From: Oscillospiraceae bacterium
GTDB lineage: Bacteria > Bacillota > Clostridia > Oscillospirales > Oscillospiraceae
Direction: 5' to 3'
Assembly (NCBI GenBank): GCA_017936205.1
Contig: JAGBGB010000305.1
Coordinates: 1 to 7,068 of the forward strand
DNA: 7,068 bases
Below are positions 6,241 through 7,068 of the stretch, piece after piece. The notes under the pieces are model-generated. The model saw nothing but the letters and a program-made list of their open reading frames with translations. It was not told the DNA's origin and ran no database searches. The position numbers and the translations under genes are program-made. Numbering within the stretch: position 1 is the stretch's first letter; each line of letters opens with the position of its first letter.

Positions 6241-7068
6241 AAGCCATACAATTCCAGAAATACTCCAAAAATTTGCTTCCTTTTGCAATTATTTGTGGGC
6301 TTGTACTTGTATTTACTTATGGATTTCCCATTGCGGGCTCCGATTGGCTCGTAGCGAATAAGCTGGGAGATGGTGGGGTAGAGGCATGGTTGGATTATAC
6401 TGCTTCCTCCGGTGGAAATTATCTTTCGGCCTTTCTTACCGCCATGCTGGTGGATGTTCCACTGCTCCGACATATTCTAACTGCAGCACTGATTTGCTGC
6501 AGCTTGATTCTGTTGATTCCGTTCTGTCGTGCAGAGAAGGCTTATCTCAGATACAGCATTGTTGCACTTGCTCTCGCTGCACCTGCGGGGATTTTTTCGC
6601 ACACCTATGGATGGGTGCAGGGAGCTTCTGTAACCTTGCTTCCTGCTTTCCTAACGGCATTATTAATATTCAGCACTTCTGACCTTCTTTATTACAAGGG
6701 GCGGAAGAAAAGTTGGAAAATTCCCTTGTTGTTCCTGAATGGATTGGTATGCCAATTCTTTTCTGAAGGGATCGGGATCGCTGTTCTGTTGCTTTCGTTG
6801 ATATATCTCCTTATTCTGACGAAGAAACATGGCTTCTCATGGCATTTGGCAGCCCATTTCTTCGGCTGTGTGCTGGGCTGTACCCTGAATCTGCTGATTA
6901 CAGGCGGTACAGATATGATTTCGGGAAGCTTCTACATCATGCTTGATCAGCTTTCCCTTGCGTTGGATAGTCTGTTCATTCATAATCTGTTCCTTATGGG
7001 AATGCTTACCTTTGTTTGTCTGATGCTCATTCAGCCTGTCCGCTCCGAGCGTTCGAAGAATTGTGAGC
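6237..7068 (+). CDS. polytopic membrane protein, N-terminal part, possibly DUF6056/GT-C-like (runs off the right edge)
   Basis: The frame from the ATG at 6237 has no stop before the window end and gives 277 residues so far. It starts MKAIQFQKYSKNLLPF and has hydrophobic segments at about 13-31, 77-96, 105-120, 130-147, 163-195 (probably two), 203-222 and 250-267. The loop after the first segment (about 32-76) contains GSDW, then a GGNY-LSAF-like stretch. FSHTYGWVQG lies at 120-129 and NGLVCQFFSEGIGIAV at 168-183. This layout (acidic/Trp motif after the first helix, a W-x-x-G motif and an F-x-E motif before a helix) reminds me of DUF6056 membrane proteins, which resemble GT-C glycosyltransferases, but this is memory-based and tentative. 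The gene is coupled to recN by a 4-base overlap and an AGGAG site. Codon use looks like its neighbours. Polytopic membrane location is well supported; enzymatic activity is not shown. Confidence 0.82.
   Translation, partial: MKAIQFQKYSKNLLPFAIICGLVLVFTYGFPIAGSDWLVANKLGDGGVEAWLDYTASSGGNYLSAFLTAMLVDVPLLRHILTAALICCSLILLIPFCRAEKAYLRYSIVALALAAPAGIFSHTYGWVQGASVTLLPAFLTALLIFSTSDLLYYKGRKKSWKIPLLFLNGLVCQFFSEGIGIAVLLLSLIYLLILTKKHGFSWHLAAHFFGCVLGCTLNLLITGGTDMISGSFYIMLDQLSLALDSLFIHNLFLMGMLTFVCLMLIQPVRSERSKNCE

Noticed and set aside
6108..6473. 121-residue minus-strand frame across the recN end
   Set aside because: It spans the recN C-terminus and the start of the next gene on the opposite strand, with no motif or ribosome binding site that stands out.
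6386..6682. 98-residue plus-strand frame rich in Cys and Ser
   Set aside because: It overlaps the longer, open membrane-protein frame from 6237 in another phase; that frame has the overlap start, the ribosome binding site and clear helices.
1..7068. Search for CRISPR arrays, tRNA/rRNA genes, insertion sequences, terminators or riboswitches
   Set aside because: None was found by reading: there are no spaced direct repeats, no cloverleaf or transposase signatures, and no intergenic gap large enough for a riboswitch or a terminator hairpin with a T-tract.

Overview
The window reads as one tightly packed, plus-strand housekeeping operon from a low-to-mid GC Firmicute, most likely a Clostridia member of the Oscillospiraceae/Ruminococcaceae type. 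This placement is an inference. It rests on the gene order dxs - tlyA - nadK - argR - recN, which is characteristic of that class, on the Clostridia-like wording of DXS motifs (for example IAEGHA where the Gram-negative enzyme has IAEQHA), and on the AGGAGG-type ribosome binding sites. No rRNA, tRNA, CRISPR array, transposase, integrase or phage gene is visible. No gap between genes exceeds about 25 bases.

Layout. Positions 4-600 encode a small lysine-headed membrane protein of unknown function, whose start lies at or beyond the left edge. Positions 623-2464 encode DXS, the entry enzyme of the MEP isoprenoid pathway. Positions 2461-3258 encode the S4/FtsJ-type rRNA 2'-O-methyltransferase TlyA. 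Positions 3255-4112 encode NAD kinase. Positions 4121-4573 encode the arginine repressor ArgR/AhrC. Positions 4579-6240 encode the SMC-like DNA repair ATPase RecN. From 6237 to the right edge an open, unterminated frame encodes the N-terminal 277 residues of a multi-pass membrane protein, tentatively DUF6056/GT-C-like.

How the genes fit together. Junctions are 4-base ATGA overlaps (dxs/tlyA, tlyA/nadK, recN/membrane gene) or gaps of 5-22 bases, so the genes are probably co-transcribed and several are translationally coupled. Products span isoprenoid precursor synthesis, ribosome maturation, NADP supply (NADPH is used by the MEP pathway and by biosynthesis in general), arginine-responsive control and double-strand break repair. 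The grouping is conserved in the class, but no single pathway explains it.

Novelty. The five central genes look intact and ordinary, with all catalytic motifs in place. The parts worth a second look are the two flanking membrane proteins, above all the one coupled directly to recN, where spore-formers often carry spoIVB/spo0A. Some small sequence features are also listed: a perfect 9-bp hairpin in the first gene, a perfect palindrome just upstream of argR, an unusual NadK ribosome binding site spacing and an ambiguous RecN start. I see no strong evidence of a previously undescribed system here.
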